From assembly GCA_032358165.1 (NCBI GenBank), contig JAALGY010000011.1, positions 62,001-126,000 of the forward strand: DNA of 64,000 bases, written 5' to 3'. The DNA comes from Diplosphaera chodatii. Lineage: Eukaryota > Chlorophyta > Trebouxiophyceae > Prasiolales > Stichococcaceae. Numbering within the stretch: position 1 is the first letter of the stretch; each line of letters opens with the position of its first letter. Shown here piece by piece: positions 23,952-34,863 of the stretch. A model generated the notes under the pieces. That model was not told the DNA's origin. It saw only the letters and a program-made list of their open reading frames with translations, and did no database searches. A program made the translations under genes and the position numbers.

Positions 23952-24702
23952 GTCCGCAGCACCGCCGCTGCAGTGCAGAGCCAGAAACACGTAGACTTCA
24001 GAGCCCGCTGAGAGGTGTGTGAGGCACCCAACATACTGCGATGTCGGACACACTGGCAGGCATTACCCGTGCCACCGTCAGCACCTTCCCTATTGTTTCA
24101 GATCTGAGATCCAATAGAGGACCAATACGCCAACCGCACTGTTACGATCGCAGCTCGCAACTTCCAAACTGACACCTTGCTATTGTGATGAAGGCAGCGC
24201 GACGCCTGGCAGCACCATATGTAAGCGAGAATGGGGTTCTGACTTTGTCAGATCACCAGATCACCACCTTCATGACCATTGTTAGGTCAGCAGCTCAGCA
24301 GCTTGTATTATGTAAGAGCACATCACTTCAAAGACACTGTATGCTCAAACTATCAGGGCATCAATGAGTGTCGTGGAAATGTCCACGCTATTTGTCGAGC
24401 CCAATCGAGGCATGCCGCCGCAACCAGCACACCGCCATCGAGAACGCCAACACAGTTGCTGCTGATCATGCTTCGGTTACGCAAGTCTGCAGTGTCAGCA
24501 ACAGTAGTGCAACAGCACCAGCCAGGCTTGAGCGACGTGGGGGAAGCGGTGAGATGCTGGTGCACTGGGCTGTACCGCAGCCGCACTGACCAAGACGGCA
24601 GCAAACCCCGTGCAGTGCTTGGTAGTCAGCAGATGGCACAGAGTGGTATTGCTTACAGTCACCACCGTCATGGAGACAACCTTGCGACCCACTTGCCTGC
24701 CA
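23952..24702. other. Spacer upstream of FBL6
   Basis: CAGATCACCAGATCACC lies at about 24,249, and a diverged version of the recurring upstream module lies at 24,290-24,425, ending in GGCATGCCG. 24,400-24,700 is the 3' flank of FBL7 and resembles 21,500-21,750 and 40,400-40,640. No gene is supported. Confidence 0.45.
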
Positions 24703-26862
24703 TCAGTATGCACCTCCCCTGTAACGGGTATGCAGCTGCTCCTGCACCTGTTGCCGCAAGTCAGCATATGCATGTACGCCTGGCGGCTGCTTGGCAATCA
24801 CACCCATAAAGACTCAAGAGTCGATCATCTCAAACGACTGCAGCCGGTGCAGCCCAGAGATGATGGTCAACACATCGTCCGTGCTGATTCTGTCGCTCCG
24901 CAGCTGCAGCCGCTGAAGCTGCTGATATGGCAATGGCGCAGCCTCCTTGACATCCAAGCCTGCAATATTGAACTGCAGGGTATCAGTCGATAGTCAGAGA
25001 CAACACGGCAGTCATACGCCTGCTAGGCACATGACCTCTGGGAGGGACATGCGCAGCAGACTGGCTGCAAGCGCGGTCTTCAGATGCAGACGCACCCAGC
25101 AGGTAGAGCTCCCGCAGGCGTGTGCAGCTGGCAAAAGCGTGCAGGTCCGACTCGTCAGCAGTGTCCAGCCCGAGGTACGTCAGCCGCTGCAGCATGCTCA
25201 GGCAGCCTGGGTCGCCAGGGGCGAGGTCACCGGGCTGGGGCGCACCGCTGAGGCGGTCAAGCCACAAGCGCTCCAGGGCTGGCAGCTGCGACAGCACCCT
25301 CACCGGCGCGCGGCTGGCTTCCAGAGCCCGCAACGACGGCGGCAGTGCCTACGAAGGTTACCAACACATATGGTCACATCTGATTGGCCACTGTTCTGTG
25401 TCGCAGATGCTGCAGCCATATGTACTCAGCAGGCAGATGCACCTCCAAGCATTTGCAGGCCTGCCCAAAACTGAGCAATATGCATGATGTTGTCGCACTG
25501 CACTTTGCCCACCGGCAAATCGTGGGTGTAGCAGTTGGACAACTCGTACAGGTCGTCCTGCACAACCGCTAGGCTGGTAAGTCGCGTCAGCCGACTGATG
25601 CTGCTTGTTAGGTGCTCCAGCACGCAGTTCTGCAGGCGCAAGTGCTGGAGGTTCTGCAATGCGCTGATGTCCCCTGGAACGCCACCCACAGTAAACATGG
25701 TGTCCAGGCTGTGTGGTCTAAGCATCCCGAGGGAGAGGCTGGTCAGGCGAGTGCACCTGCAATGACATTGTGGAGTCGCTCGTTGGCGGCAAGAGTTGGG
25801 CAATCTTGGTTTGTGACGAGCAAGTGCACCCACTGTGAAGGGCCTCCTGCCATGACATGTGCGCTGACAGCACGCACCTCAGCAGGCTTCGTGGGAAGTC
25901 ATGAGGCTACGTGCGCTGGTGTGGAGGTGTGTACACCCACTCAGTGTCGCTGTCTGCATCCGAGACGCCGCCGGACTCAGTGTCGCAGAATTGTATGGCG
26001 ACCGACTGAAGCGTGGGCAGGCTGCCAAGCAGAATCGTCCAATGCTGTTGACGTGAGTGGGGTGCGGATGTACGCAGCCTCAAGTCGCGTGAGGGATTGC
26101 AGCGCAGAGACGTACGCCTGCACACGGAGACGAGTGCTCAGGCGGCTGAGTCCGTCACTGCATGATATCGTTGCTCACATTCAATAGCAGGAATGGAGTT
26201 GCAGGCTTGAAGGCTTCCTGCACCAGGGCTTTGATGTCGATGTGGTGGTTAATCCAGTCTCTGTATGTGTCCATGTCATGCTCCTCTGTCACAATCTGCA
26301 GGCTCCGCAGCTGGGAGGCTGCCCGCACACCGCACGGCAGCACAGATCGCATTTCATGGGTGTCAAAGCCTTGCAGCTGCACGGTAGCACATCTGTGTCT
26401 GCGCCATCTCAGCACGTGCAAGGCACTCGAGCTGCGCATGCAGCCTGAGTCAATGCGGTTAGATGATGTCTGCAAGGCAAGGCTTTCACCCGCAGGGTAA
26501 GCTCGCGCATGCCCGCGGTGTAGCGCTGCAGCCACCTGATCAGATCTCTGGCACATGACCATCTTTGTCCGGGCGCCCGAGCCGTCACCTCCACCTTTGG
26601 CCACAGACTGGCGTCAGCCATGATGCCGCACCATCTGTGGCACACCAGCGGCAGGGTCTTGGCCCTGGAGCAGCCAGAACACAGGCGTCAATCAGCCGCA
26701 GCACTGAGCTCTTCTCTAGGCTGACAGCAGCGACTGCTGCAGCCATGCACGCCCTGCAAGAACTGCAAGACTGAGGCACCTGTCTCTGAAAGGCACCAGA
26801 GCAAAGATGCCGCTGAGCACTTCGTCTGTCAGCGCATCGATCGATGCCGGGGGCGCCGCCAT
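24703..26862 (-). pseudogene. FBL7, F-box/LRR pseudogene with three lesions
   Basis: Exons by homology: 26862-26780, 26664-26490, 26376-26224, 26117-25878, 25756-25513, 25348-25096 and 24959-24703. The start MAAPPASIDALTDEVLSGIF and the F-box are intact. Exon 4 has one extra base near 26,031 (GACGATTCTGC against GACGATTTGC in FBL10) and a TAG where FBL10 has CAG (RTQPDD). Exon 7 has a TGA at 24816-24814, after which the frame stays open in register with FBL10 through ADLRQQVQEQL to a stop at 24703. FBL10 is the intact relative. A truncated F-box product is possible. Confidence 0.8.
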
Positions 26863-27648
26863 GTGCAGCTGCAACCGACGCCCGGGACACAGGGAGCCCT
26901 TCAAGCTGCTGTGGGCGGTGGCACTGGAGCGTGCTGAGCACTCGCGGTCTGCACACGATCTGCCGACCGCCTTCACAAGAGTCTAGGATGTCGGTGGCCT
27001 CGCCACTTTCAGATTGTGGCACACTTGTACTGAGAACTGATGAGCGTGCACCTGCGCATCATTTCAGCTACCCATGAGCTGTAAGATATTCCAACGCTGA
27101 GCAGCAGTGGCCAACACCGTGCTTGTACAGATTCGACGGTCCAACGCCATATGATCTCCAGCGTCAAACCTGGCTGATTGGTTGCAAGGTTTGGCTATGC
27201 ATCTGATGCTGGCCTGCTGAAATGGGCAGTGATATATTATGTTGAAATGACGAGCAGCGTCAACCAAGCCCAATCAGGCGAGGCTGCAGTACGGGCAGGA
27301 TGGGTGTACCATACCTCGAACATCTGTACTTGCATGCACCAAAGCACAGCTGCTGGTTGCAGGCTGGTGTGGCCGGGAGTGGGATAGTGCAGGTGCAGCT
27401 ATTATGTTGATTCCAATATCTTCGCACTCAGATACACAGCACACTGGTCCCATGCGCCACCCATATGGACACCACAATCATGGCTTGCTTCATAGCTCCA
27501 AGATCCAAGCACCAGCCCGCATCCATGCTTCAGATATCACAACTGTATCATCTGGCCAGAACACCCATTCCAGTCAAATAGCTGCTAGGCCTGTGCGACA
27601 CCACCTTGCGGCATATGACCCACGGTTGCTTGCACTGCGTTGCTCCTG
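26863..27648. other. Spacer upstream of FBL7, paired with 42,814-43,580
   Basis: No gene is supported. 27,080-27,160 with ATTCGACGGTCCAACGC matches 43,030-43,110 upstream of FBL10 and resembles 46,131 upstream of FBL11. The match extends over most of the interval, so the entire spacer belongs to the segmental duplication. Confidence 0.5.
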
Positions 27649-29912
27649 CTATCGACGTGTCTGCAGCTGCGCCTGCAACATCCTCTGCATTTCCACGTAT
27701 GCATCCACACCCGGCTCCTGACTCCGCTCAACCTTGTAAACCCGGCCACCTGAGACAGACACCTTCAGCGAGTCCAGCTGGCGCAGCTCCGAGAGCATGG
27801 TCAGGATGTCCATCGTTGCGTCAGGGTGGGGCAGCATCTGCAGCCTGGTGAGCTGCGGGTACGGCAGCGGCTGAACCCGTTTCATGCGTACGCCTGCAGC
27901 CAAGCAATATGGCTTGTTGCAGACGACTGCCAGGCAGTGCACGATACGTGAACCAGGGCATGCAGTGACGTGCAGTTCCGAGCAGGGACACAGCAGTTCA
28001 AAATCGGAAGTCAAATGCTGACGCACAATGCAGGTTCAGGTCCCGGAGGCCGGCGCACGCTGCAAATGCCTGTAGCTGTGCGTCATCAGCGGTGTCCAGC
28101 TCGAGCGATGTCAGCCGCTGCAGCATGCTTAGGTGGGGTGGGTTGCCTGGCGCAACGGTGCCAGGGTCAGGCAGATGTGTGACGGTCCCGCCCAAGCTGA
28201 GGCACTCGAGCGCCGTCAGCTGTGTCAGCAGCTCCGCACGTAAGTGGACAGCAGTCAACGCCCGCAGCGATGTTGGCAGTGCCTGCGAAGCATCGACAGG
28301 AGATGTCACACTTCAGCCACACAATAGATTGGCCGTGCACCTACAGGTCACGGTCACATGGCCTGCCACTCCGAGGCCTGCCAGCGCTCTCTCCTGCACG
28401 CACGCAACGTCTCAAGCATGCTTGATGTTATCGCACCCGTAGTTCATCTTTGTTGCCAAAATGGTATAGGTAGTGGAAAGGTTCGTCCAGCACGATGTCC
28501 AGACTTGTGAGTTGCGTCAGCTGGCTGATGCTGGGTGTCAGCGGCGCCGTCAGGCAGTTTGCCAGCCGCAGATGTTGCAGGTGCTGCAGCACAGTGACGC
28601 CCGTTGACAGCCCGCCCACAGCAAATGATGTCCGTCCGTGCACTGGAATGAGCATCCCAATGTCCAAGCTCGTCAGCTTAGTACACCTGTGCAAAACATG
28701 CGCTGCCAAGTAAGCACCCTGCTGCACACTCATCGTTATCATCGTGATGCGCACACTCATTCCATCCTCGCACCAAGGGTGGCAGAGGCTGTAGCAGAGC
28801 ATTGTGTTGCTGATGCAGCTACGTCTCAAGCATGAGGCGCGATGGCAGCACCTCAGCAGGCTTCGCGGGAGGTCGCCGGGCAATGTGATTGTGTCGCTGC
28901 CGCTGTCCTCGCCGTCGCTGTCGCTGCTCTCGCCGTCGCTGTCATTGTCATCACCTGAGTAAAAATCTACTGTGCAAAACTGCATGGACACAGCCTGCAG
29001 CGCGGGCAGGCCAGCAACGATGTCCTCCAGGGCCGCTCGCTTACGTGGGGCGCCGACGAATGCGACTTCAAGCCGCGTGAGCGAGTGGAGCTGAGTGATG
29101 CATGCCTGCGTGCAAGTTGCTGAGATGAGAGAAAGTCAAGTCGCTGACGACGTACCAGGGTCCGAGTGTGCACTCTTCTGGTTCCAACACAAGAATGGGT
29201 TATGGACGGTGTTCAGATTGCCGTACCAGGTTTCGGACGCTGTAGTGACGAGGAAACTTCTCCGCTCCTTCTTGTTCGGTGGTTGTACACAAACGTAGCT
29301 GCTGCAAGCTGGTTGCTGTCTGGGCCACAGATTGCAGCAGCAAACGCGCCCTCCCACAGAAGCCCTGTGCATACATCGCACCACTACATGTGATGCTGAC
29401 TGAAAGCGCACACTACCTCTTGGCCTCAGCGCAGCCACGGGGCATGCAGCTTCTTGAGCTTGGGCATGGCATTTGCAGCGCTCAACACTTGCCTGCAGGG
29501 TCAGCTGACGAAAGCCCTTGCTGCGTCGCAGCAACCAGTCGTACAGACGGCCGGTAATAACAGACCCATAGGTGTACCGTATGGTTCTGGTAACTCCTCG
29601 GTAAAGATCCTCTAGAGCCACTTCTAGAATCGGCCACATGCTGGCTTGGGTCATGATTCTGCACCATCTGTGGGATACCAGCGGCAGGGTGTCCAGCCTG
29701 AAGCGCAGGAAAGAAGCTGACACAACAGCAACAAACTCTGATCGTATGCGTGCGCATGCCCTCATCAGATGCGTGCACTCGCAACCCCAGAACTCTGCTG
29801 CGTTGGCACGGATCTGTCTGTTGAGCTGTCACCTGTCCAGCTGAGGCAGCAGGAGAAAGATTGTGCCAAGTAAATCGTCGCTCAGCGACTCGATCGAGGC
29901 GCAGGGTGCCAT
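27649..29912 (-). CDS. FBL8, F-box/LRR protein, 475 aa
   Basis: Seven exons: 29912-29833, 29697-29493, 29364-29227, 29105-28852, 28686-28437, 28282-28027 and 27893-27649. Total 1,428 nt, in phase. The start is MAPCASIESLSDDLLGTIF. The F-box continues LPLVSHRWCRI, QASMWPILEV. Intron 2 has a GC donor (CTGCAG then GCAAGT). Its ancestral acceptor, present in FBL11 as GATGCAG, has become GATGTAT. A CAG six bases further in keeps frame and is used in this model. Exon 4 carries a long acidic Ser/Asp stretch ending SDSDGEDSGSD. FBL11 is its partner in the segmental duplication. Function is inferred from architecture only. Confidence 0.8.
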
Positions 29913-31220
29913 ATCTGCAACGCTGACGCCGCCACTGAAACTGAGACGAATTGCAGAGGTTGCCGATGCAGTCCTGCAGACACTACAGGCTCCCTTGCTG
30001 AGTGGCATAGTGCTTGGCACTGACACGACGTTGTCGACAACATCGAGGCAGCGAGGTCCATGTTACTTGCAGCACATGGTTGACCACACACCTGGCCACT
30101 ATGCGACTGCACAGCAGATCATATGTACAGCAGCTAGCCTTCAGTGTTCCAGCAAAAGGGTTTCTGAGTGTCGCAGCGCTGCCAGTCACCTGGGCAGCAG
30201 CTCAAATCTCGCCTTCAGGTTCCACCATCCAATCCTCTCAGATCATCAGCATCAGGAACTGCCTGTGAACACGCATGCTTTGCAGACCGCTACGGTGGCT
30301 TATGCACGTAGCGCTTTCGGCGATGCGTGTTGGTTTGATGTGGCGATGTATACGAACACATGGCAACTTGCAGCCCGTCCCAGGCTGTCAATGTCACGCC
30401 TGCAGTACGACCAGCATTGTGGGGTGTACCTCAAAGATCCTGCTTCCAGCCATACCACTGCCATTGGCTGAGAGTTTTGTTCAGGCCCGGGACAGCTGAT
30501 CATGGCGTTGAACATCAGGATACGGTATCAATGAGGTTCTCTTTCGGTGAGTGTTTGTGTCGAGCATGACAGCCTGGCGAAACCGCCACCACACAGCGCC
30601 GGGTCGCTCATCAGCTGTGTGCCAGCTCAATCTGGTGGAAAAAAGTGCTTGCCTCTTATTACCGAGCATCTAGGACAACTGGGGGTGTGATGTGAGGCAT
30701 TGTCACCAGCCTCGATCCCTGTGTAAAGCATCACCTGCCCAATGTGTGGTCATGTTCGACAAGCTGCATCAAGCAGAAGTGGTGATGATGTGCTGCCACA
30801 TGCGCACTTGAATCCTATTCCCATAGCGTCCGCCAACCCGATGAGCTGCTGAAACTTGTGCCAAACCACGCCCTGAACCGAATCCTGATAGCGCTGCAAG
30901 TCGATATACTGCTGCCTAAACCAGACTGAGTGAGGCGAATCAAATGCTGCGACAATCGGTACTGGCAGCGAAAGCTGGGGGTTCGGCAAGTGATGGTGAC
31001 ACCGCCGCATATGATACAAGTTGCAAACACCGCTGACTGCAAGCTGAGCCCTGCAAGATGTGGTCCGTTCCTCGACCTGATATGCCGTCGTTGTGCCTAA
31101 ACATTATTACAATCCCAAACCCCCGCTGCAGCTGTTGTATGTGGCCTGCCGCCCACTGTAATGCCCAGCTCCCCGATCGGACATCCACCAGCTGGCGAGT
31201 GGCGGTGCCCCGTGTGCGGC
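29913..31220. other. Spacer and 3' flank of the truncated ubiquitin-like gene copy
   Basis: The stretch matches 45,845-47,141; for example 30,800-31,110 matches 46,700-47,040. TCAGATCATCAGCATCAGG at 30,237 sits upstream of FBL8 at the same distance as the related sequence upstream of FBL11. Conservation without an open frame suggests 3' UTR or flank of the ubiquitin-like gene on the minus strand. Confidence 0.5.
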
Positions 31221-31940
31221 TCAATACATGATCCTGCCGGGCGACAGGTCGCCGATGCGGCTCGACAGCGCGCGCGACAGCGCCTTGGTGGGGTGCAGCA
31301 CGGTGCGCAGGCCGCCTGCGAGCATGCCTCTTTTGCCGCTGCCGCCACCCTTGCCAGCTGAAGCCAGATCCTCGCTGTCTGTGGGAGGCGCAGGAAGAGC
31401 ACGCGCGTGAGTCACAACGACAGGAGACACCTAGCAGCAAGTGGCAGAAGTGGCAAAGCAACAGTGACAAAGGCGCTGCAGTGATGTCATCTGGTCTGAT
31501 ATGGCCTCACCAGAAGCGAAGCCGAACTCTGCATCAAGTTTTCTGGCCAGCTCCGGCGAGCCGACGAAGGGTGATGGCGGCAGGTGTGGCGAGGCTCCGT
31601 GGCCGCAGTTGCCGGCAGCTGCAGGGGCGGCCTTCAGCGCCGCCGCCGCCGTCTCTGCTGCCGCCTCGCCAGGAGTGTCGGCAGTGGATGGGCTGGCAGC
31701 CGCTACCGCCGCCGCCTCTGCCCACAGCTGCTGCTGCGTCGCCTGGCGCCGCGGCGACCGACGCTGCGAGCTCGGCACTGCTGCAGCCACAGGGGGAAGC
31801 GGCGACATCATGCCACCTGCAAGTATGCCTGACATACATGTAGGGTCCACCTTGGCTGACAGCAAACAGGAGCACATTCGCACTGACATCACAAAGGCTA
31901 GCAAATCTGGCACAAACTCAAGCTTCTGGGGGAGGCTTGT
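31221..31940 (-). pseudogene. Truncated copy of the ubiquitin-like-domain gene (last two exons)
   Basis: The two final exons of the gene at 47.1-50.9 kb are present: about 31,823-31,506 (SPLPPVAAAVPSSQRRSP to LDAEFGFASG) and about 31,379-31,221 (GGLRTVLHPTKALSRALSS to SPGRIMY and stop). Everything upstream is missing because homology stops within the preceding intron at about 31,935, where FBL9-related sequence begins. Both exons are open and highly similar to the full gene. This is a 5'-truncated duplicate without ubiquitin-like domains. Confidence 0.8.
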
Positions 31941-31968
31941 TGTATGTGCCACAGAAATCATCCCCCCA
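31935..31968. other. Junction of the tandem segmental duplication
   Basis: To the left, sequence follows the intron of the ubiquitin-like gene (31,855-31,935 against 47,755-47,850). To the right, from CACCGTGCAGCACCCATGCA at about 31,970, it follows intron 5 of FBL5 (about 19,510-19,570). The two parent sequences meet within about 30 bp. Confidence 0.7.
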
Positions 31969-32029
31969 GCACCGTGCAGCACCCATGCAGTATGGGAGGA
32001 TACAAGTCAGGCATGAACGCTGAACACAC

Positions 32030-33450
32030 CATCAGCTCATAGCGTTCGTACTCCTCGTCATCCTCCCCATGGTCGTCCCGCAGCACCTCCAGGCTGGTCA
32101 GCTGAGTTATGCGGCTGAGGTCAGGCGGCAGGCGGAGCGTCAGGCAGTTGAACAGCCGCAGGTGCTGCAGGCAATGCAGCGCAGGTATGCCCCGCGGCAG
32201 CCTGCCGACCGCAAACATCGAGTCCATGTCTTCTGGCGCCAGCTGCCGAGGTCCAGGCTGGTGAGAGCGGTGCACCTGCAGACAGCAGGCGTTGGCTGTG
32301 CTTTGCAGTCATAGGTCACCATCACCAGCACCCGCACAGCAGGGTATGAAGTGCTGCAAAGGAGCAAGCACAGATGCTGTGACCAAAGCAGCTGCACTGC
32401 GTGGTCAGTCCGAAGCACGCGCAGGAGCGCACCTCAGCAGGCTCAGCGGGAAGTCGTCCGGCTGTGTGCGCCTGTGGGGCTCCTCCCATCGCAGGCTTCT
32501 GTTGTCGTTCTCGCTGTCCCAGTCGGCCTCCTCGTCTGAGTAGGACTCCTCGGCTGTGCAGAAGTGCAGGCGCACAGCCTGCAGCGAGGGCAGGCTGGCG
32601 AACAGATCGTGCAGCGTCGTCTGCTTCAGTGGCGTGCCGATATAGGCGGCTTCAAAGCGCGTGAGGGAGTGCAGCTGGCTGACGCAAGCCTGCACAAATG
32701 ACAGCAAGCCATTCACTTGCCATTACCTGACATCGCGCACATAGCTGCTGCTTGAGCTCATCTGCAGAACTAGAGCTGTGGAGCAATGGGCTGGCCGTAC
32801 CAGGGCTTGGACACCAAAGTGCCCAGGGGTTTTGGCGCTTGCACTCAAATCCTCCATGCTTGTGTCCGCTGTCAATATGCGCAGGTCCTCCAGCTGGGTT
32901 GCTGTCGTCGCCACAGTACTCAGCATCGACTGAACCATCCTGGTGTTGAAGCCTCGCAGCTGCATCGCACCGTTGCATGGTGTCAACGCAGGTGCCACAA
33001 GACTGGCGTGAACCTTGGCCTGCGGCTCAGCTCTTCAAGCATGCGCAACGGCGTCAGCAGCGCATGGCACTCACCCGCAGGGTCAGCTCGCGGCACCTCC
33101 CGAGGCGCTGGTGCAGCCAAGTATGCAGACCATTGACAACATCGAGTTCGTCCTGCAGCAGGAGACTCTGCAGGGCGAGGTCCGCCGTCAGCCACATCCT
33201 GGCGTCAGCCAGCATTCTGCGCCATCTGTGACACACTAGCGGCAGCGACTCGACCCTGAAGCAGAGAGGGCAGTAGTTGCTGAGCAGCAGCAAGTTGGCG
33301 CTTCTTGTGCATGCCTCAACAGCATTGTCATTTCTGTGGCACGGCACACTCTCTCCTGCATCGGCACCTGTCTGAGTGCGGCAGCAGGAGAAAGGCCTTG
33401 CCGAGCACATCGTCACTCAGAGACTCTATCGATGCACGGTCTGGTGCCAT
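32030..33450 (-). pseudogene. FBL9, truncated F-box/LRR gene (exons 1-5 of an FBL5-type gene)
   Basis: Exons: 33450-33368, 33255-33075, 32959-32801, 32689-32433 and about 32278-32030. The start ATG is intact (MAPDRASIESLSDDVLG), as is the exon 2 end that is damaged in FBL5. Exon 5 has lost one base near 32,244 (FBL5 GGCATGCTGG, here GGCAGCTGG), shifting the frame. Exons 6 and 7 are absent because the duplication junction lies just downstream. FBL5 and FBL9 therefore each retain what the other lost. A truncated product with F-box and a few LRRs is conceivable. Confidence 0.8.
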
Positions 33451-33623
33451 CTGTGCGCTGCCACAGGTGCAGTTCAATCCCCAACCCCACAGACGAGCGT
33501 GAGCCCTTCGCGTATGGTGCCGTGTCAAGGCAATAACGTACGCCAAAATGTTGCTGATAGGGATGCTGGAGTGAAGAATTGAGGGTGTGACTACCGAGGT
33601 CCTCGAGTGTCATCTGCATGCCT

Positions 33624-33631
33624 GCGATCTG
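33624..33631. repeat. Left target-site duplication GCGATCTG
   Basis: Eight bases directly before the left inverted repeat, identical to 40059-40066. The empty paralogous site at 21.15 kb has a single GCGATGTG. Confidence 0.88.
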
Positions 33632-34863
33632 GAGCTCAGGCACGCATGTGAGTTACCTGCATTCGGCAACTTTGAGGCAGCAAAGTTGCTTTATAGCAGT
33701 AACTCTGTAAAGGGGCAACACGCTAGGAGCAACTCTGGGTTGCCTTATGCAGTCAACTACCAGTTGCCTCCAATACCACGAAAGGACTTCGTCAAAAACG
33801 GCAAGTGCGGCCAGCACAGACGCCTTCATCATGCGCTGCCGCTTGCAAACTGCTCCTCGAGTTGTTGCTGTCCTTCCTGCAAGCGGCCGCGCCTCTCCAA
33901 GCAGCCTGCGCGCAGGCATGTGCCCTGGGCACTCACCTGTGTACATCATCCCAGCCACGGCTACGGTCGTGCGCACGGGCTATGCCCCAACTCACTGAAG
34001 GTGCTTCAGATGCAGGTCCTGCCTGTGCCTTTGGTAGGCGGATCGCATGCTCCCTCGTGCTGCATATCAGCGTTGAGCTGTGAAGGGTCAGCAGGCTTGC
34101 AGAAGGAGCAGTTGCCGCATGCAGGCAACTGTCAGTTGCCTTCCGCACTTGACCGGCCCGCAACCTTGCGGCAACCGCAGTTGCCGTATGCAGGCAACCG
34201 TCAGTTGCCTCCGCACTCGGAGCTTCAGCACGCTCGCGGCAACTGCGGTTGCCGCATACAGGCAACTGTCAGTTGCCCTTTGCACAGGAGGCAAACCTGA
34301 CGTTGCTCAAAACGCTAAGTGCGGCAGCCACAGACGCCCGCATCATGCGCTGCCACTTGCAGATTGCTCTCTGAGACCTTGTCGACCTTCCTGCAAGCGG
34401 CCGCGCCTCTCCAAGCAGCCTGCGCGCAGGCATGAGCCCTGGGCACTCACCTATATACATCGGCCCAGCCACGGCTACAGCCGTGCTCACGGGCCATGCC
34501 CCAGAGTATCGAAGGTGGTTTGTGTGCATGTCCTGCCTGTGCCTTCATTTGGCGCATCGCATGCCCCGTCGCTCTGCAATCCCAGGTTTGCTTGTTGGAG
34601 CCTGTGCGCATGCATGTCGGTGCACGGCCCCAGAGAAACGGCTGTTGGGGCGCCAGCAGGCTGGGACAAGTCTGCTTGGCATGCTGACTGCATAGAGATC
34701 GCCGGCGACCGTATGCAGACACCCTGGAGGCCGTGCCAGAGAATGGGGTGCTCGATCCAGACACCATGCAGTGATGCACCCACAAGCCGCCAGGCCCAGG
34801 GGCCGCAGCGACCGAGCAGCAGTGGCACTAGCCTGAAGATGTAGCATCAGCGGATGCAGCAGG
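33632..34863 (+). repeat. Left terminal inverted repeat
   Basis: 1,232 bp, inverted copy of 38827-40058. It contains two diverged direct sub-repeats of roughly 260-300 bp (about 33,785-34,075 and 34,300-34,600), each with the block CTGCAAGCGGCCGCGCCTCT. Between them lies an array of GGCAAC/GTTGCC palindromes. Apparent long open frames here mirror those of the right repeat and are not supported as genes. Confidence 0.9.
34110..34280. repeat. Array of GGCAAC/GTTGCC palindromes in the left inverted repeat
   Basis: Units of about 60-75 bp carry pairs such as GGCAACTGTCAGTTGCC and GGCAACCGCAGTTGCC. Further GGCAAC or GTTGCC words occur near the outer end (33,660-33,775). The arrangement resembles multimerised transposase-binding sites; binding is inferred. 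Confidence 0.75.

Larger units (their letters stand above)
19500..31940. repeat. Segmental duplication, copy A
   Basis: From intron 5 of FBL5 rightward through FBL6, FBL7 and FBL8 to the last two exons of the ubiquitin-like gene. The order and flanks match copy B (31,968-47,830). FBL5 pairs with FBL9, the FBL6/FBL7 pair with FBL10, FBL8 with FBL11, and 29.9-31.9 kb with 45.85-47.8 kb. Copy A has an extra FBL gene and lacks the mobile element. Confidence 0.75.

Noticed and set aside
34080..34844. 254-codon open frame in the left inverted repeat, mirrored at 38846-39610
   Set aside because: It is the same repeat sequence read twice; composition follows the palindrome array and sub-repeats, so it is not treated as a gene.
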